Origin: Planctomycetota bacterium
Lineage (GTDB): Bacteria; Planctomycetota; Phycisphaerae; WQYP01
DNA length: 6,408 nt
Assembly: GCA_021816165.1 (NCBI GenBank)
Contig: JAKAYZ010000151.1
Location: forward strand, 1-6,408
Reading direction: 5' to 3'
In this document: one piece after another, positions 5,118-6,408 of the stretch
Layout: the number at the start of each line of letters is the position of its first letter
Position numbering within the stretch: position 1 is the stretch's first letter
Made by a program: the position numbers and the translations under genes
Notes under the pieces: model-generated
The model's input: the letters and a program-made list of their open reading frames with translations, nothing else
What the model was told of the DNA's origin: nothing
The model's database searches: none

Positions 5118-6098
5118 TTGCTGAATATGAAGTGGAAATGGCCCATCGGCCGACGGATTTTTCTTTCGTTGCTCTGGATGATGAGTCTGATGGGCGGTCT
5201 GGTGTTCGGTCACAGCTCCAATTGGAGGTTGATGGATCTGCAAGCCAACTGCAAGGATTCAGCGGCGAGAATCCCGATGGCCATCGGGACAAACCTCTCG
5301 AGCCGCAGCGACCGACCAGTCGTCGTTGGTGCTGATCGGATCGGTTCGGCTGTGGCCCACCAGCCCAGGTATCCAGTGCCGTCGCCGGCGGTGTCCGCGG
5401 CGCTCAAGATGCTCCAGGCCCGTGGTAAAACTCTGCATAATTTCAGTGCCAACCTGAAAGTAACGGTGCATCACCTGCGTACCGATGAAAAGGACATGAA
5501 TATCGGGAAAATATGGTACTTGCGCAAAGGCCGCGCGACAGAGTTCGATATTCGCTTTAACATGTTGGTAGTGGATGGAGCGATTGCCCGCCATCACGCG
5601 GATCACGATATTATTTTTGATGGTCGCTGGCTGATTGATCGTAACGGCTCGGCGAAAATATACCGCAAAATTCAGCTGGTCGGGACCGGAAAAGATTTCA
5701 ATCCACTGCGGCTGGGTCGTGGACCGATTCCCATTCCCATAGGTCAAAGGCCGGCGATGGTGCTGCAGGAATTTCATGTGCGACTCGTCCCCAACCAAGC
5801 CCGGGCGACGGGAAATGTTTCCCAGCCTCGGCTGATTCACCTGCGGCTGGTGCCGCGGGATAAACGGGCGTTCGCGTTTGTGCAATTGGACTTCTGGATC
5901 AATCCGGCTTTGGCATTACCGGTAAAAATTGAGCGTATCGATCCGGATGGCACGCCCACGGTGGCGGTGCTTTCAAAAATTAAAATCAACCATCCGATGC
6001 GGCACAATTTTCATGTGGCGGCTCCGGCACCCGGCAGCGGGTGGACGGTAGATATCGAGCCGCTAAAGCCAACCACCACTGGCATTGACACCAAATAG
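5118..6098 (+). CDS. LolA-like outer-membrane lipoprotein carrier-fold protein, membrane-anchored or exported
   Basis: About 326 residues from TTG 5118, or 323 from ATG 5127; the TTG is preferred for its spacing to AGAAAGGA. The N-terminus has basic residues (KWKW, then GRRIFLS at 11-17) and a hydrophobic run to about residue 31, a signal peptide or anchor. The twin Arg followed by x-F-L recalls a Tat signal, but no clear AxA cleavage site follows. Residues 35-90 look linker-like. From about residue 92 the pattern fits the LolA/LolB half-barrel: amphipathic strands FSANLKV (109-115) and GKIWYL, then FDIRF, FDGRWL (167-172), LGRGPIPIPIGQ (199-210), HLRLVPR (241-247), DFWINPALALPVKIE, and a final F-x-V-x-A-P strand. 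LolA-fold proteins bind acyl chains and carry lipoproteins or other lipids across the periplasm; the cargo here is unknown. Probably an operon with the upstream HAD gene. Family call is moderate, by pattern recognition only. Confidence 0.65.
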   Translation: MLNMKWKWPIGRRIFLSLLWMMSLMGGLVFGHSSNWRLMDLQANCKDSAARIPMAIGTNLSSRSDRPVVVGADRIGSAVAHQPRYPVPSPAVSAALKMLQARGKTLHNFSANLKVTVHHLRTDEKDMNIGKIWYLRKGRATEFDIRFNMLVVDGAIARHHADHDIIFDGRWLIDRNGSAKIYRKIQLVGTGKDFNPLRLGRGPIPIPIGQRPAMVLQEFHVRLVPNQARATGNVSQPRLIHLRLVPRDKRAFAFVQLDFWINPALALPVKIERIDPDGTPTVAVLSKIKINHPMRHNFHVAAPAPGSGWTVDIEPLKPTTTGIDTK

Positions 6099-6126
6099 TT
6101 TCGGATTCGCTTTTCCGAACGTCTTA
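6099..6126. terminator. Short hairpin between convergent genes, possible bidirectional terminator
   Basis: TTCGGA (6100-6105) and TCCGAA (6114-6119) form a 6-bp stem with an 8-base loop in the 28-base gap between two converging stop codons. The position suits a shared terminator. The stem is short and neither side has a good T-run. Confidence 0.3.
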
Positions 6127-6408
6127 TTACTGGCCGGCGACGGGCGGAACAGTGCCACCGGTCATCGCCGGTGTGGAGGCGGGGTTAGCCGGTGCCAGAT
6201 TCGTGGGATTCTGCGAAGCTGCAGGCTGATCCGCAGCCGGTACATAGGGATTGTATTTGAGTTTGACGGGCAGGATAAAAATATCCACTCGCCGATTCAA
6301 TTGATTGCCGCGATGATGAGGAGCATTGGCGGCGATCGGATGGGTCTTACCCCAACCCGCCACCTGCATCCGGCGGTCCATTACACCGTCATGGCGCAGA
6401 ACGTAAGA
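6127..6408 (-). CDS. OmpA/MotB-family peptidoglycan-binding protein, C-terminal end (runs off right edge)
   Basis: A minus-strand frame is open from the window edge to a TAA at 6129-6127, giving the last 93 residues. The first 47 match the end of the OmpA C-terminal (OmpA_C/MotB) domain: LRHDGVMDRRMQVAGWGKTHP corresponds to the usual L...GV...R....GYGE..P, and QLNRRVDIFILP to the usual KNRRVEI.IL. The Arg of NRRVD is the residue that contacts diaminopimelate in the family. After the domain comes a 46-residue tail rich in Pro, Ala, Thr and Asn (from about residue 48), which is not part of the fold and is probably disordered. The N-terminal part that would tell an outer-membrane porin or lipoprotein (OmpA, Pal) from a flagellar or stator protein (MotB) is outside the window. 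Convergent with the LolA-like gene. Confidence 0.8.
   Translation of the reverse strand, partial: SYVLRHDGVMDRRMQVAGWGKTHPIAANAPHHRGNQLNRRVDIFILPVKLKYNPYVPAADQPAASQNPTNLAPANPASTPAMTGGTVPPVAGQ

Noticed and set aside
5259..5885. Minus-strand ORF of 208 codons inside the LolA-like gene
   Set aside because: Long, but it has no recognisable motif, while the plus frame shows a coherent LolA-like strand pattern and operon position.

Overview
The window (about 57% G+C by eye) is a gene-dense chromosomal stretch, probably from a diderm, peptidoglycan-containing bacterium. It carries an undecaprenyl-diphosphate phosphatase, a LolA-fold envelope protein and an OmpA/MotB-type peptidoglycan-binding domain. 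The form of the LolA-like protein (FDGRWL, then an LGxGPxPxPIGQ block, then HLRLVPR) resembles proteins I associate with Planctomycetota, Phycisphaerae in particular. That lineage call is inference from remembered family patterns, not a search result. No transposase, integrase, tRNA, rRNA or CRISPR array was seen.

Layout. 1-533 (minus) is the N-terminal part of an exported TPR-like protein that runs off the left edge. 534-798 is a divergent intergenic region with several inverted repeats and a possible 9-codon leader ORF. 799-1668 (plus) is uppP/bacA with unusual motif residues. 1824-3362 (plus) is xylB, xylulokinase. 3427-4341 (plus) is a PD-(D/E)XK nuclease-like protein of HsdR N-terminal type with an extra C-terminal module. 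4454-5113 (plus) is a HAD-IA phosphatase behind the best promoter in the window. 5118-6098 (plus) is a LolA-like envelope protein that starts 4 nt after the HAD stop, apparently from a TTG codon. 6127-6408 (minus) is the C-terminal end of an OmpA/MotB-like protein, convergent with the LolA-like gene and running off the right edge.

How the genes fit together. The genes are mostly housekeeping and are not one obvious pathway. The clearest transcription unit is HAD phosphatase plus LolA-like protein. uppP recycles the cell-wall lipid carrier, and the LolA-like, OmpA-like and TPR proteins all point to the cell envelope. xylB stands without a visible xylose isomerase, transporter or regulator. The least ordinary item is the nuclease-like gene: a restriction-type catalytic core joined to a C-terminal segment resembling a small module known from phage-associated and hypothetical proteins, with no methylase, helicase or specificity subunit in the window.
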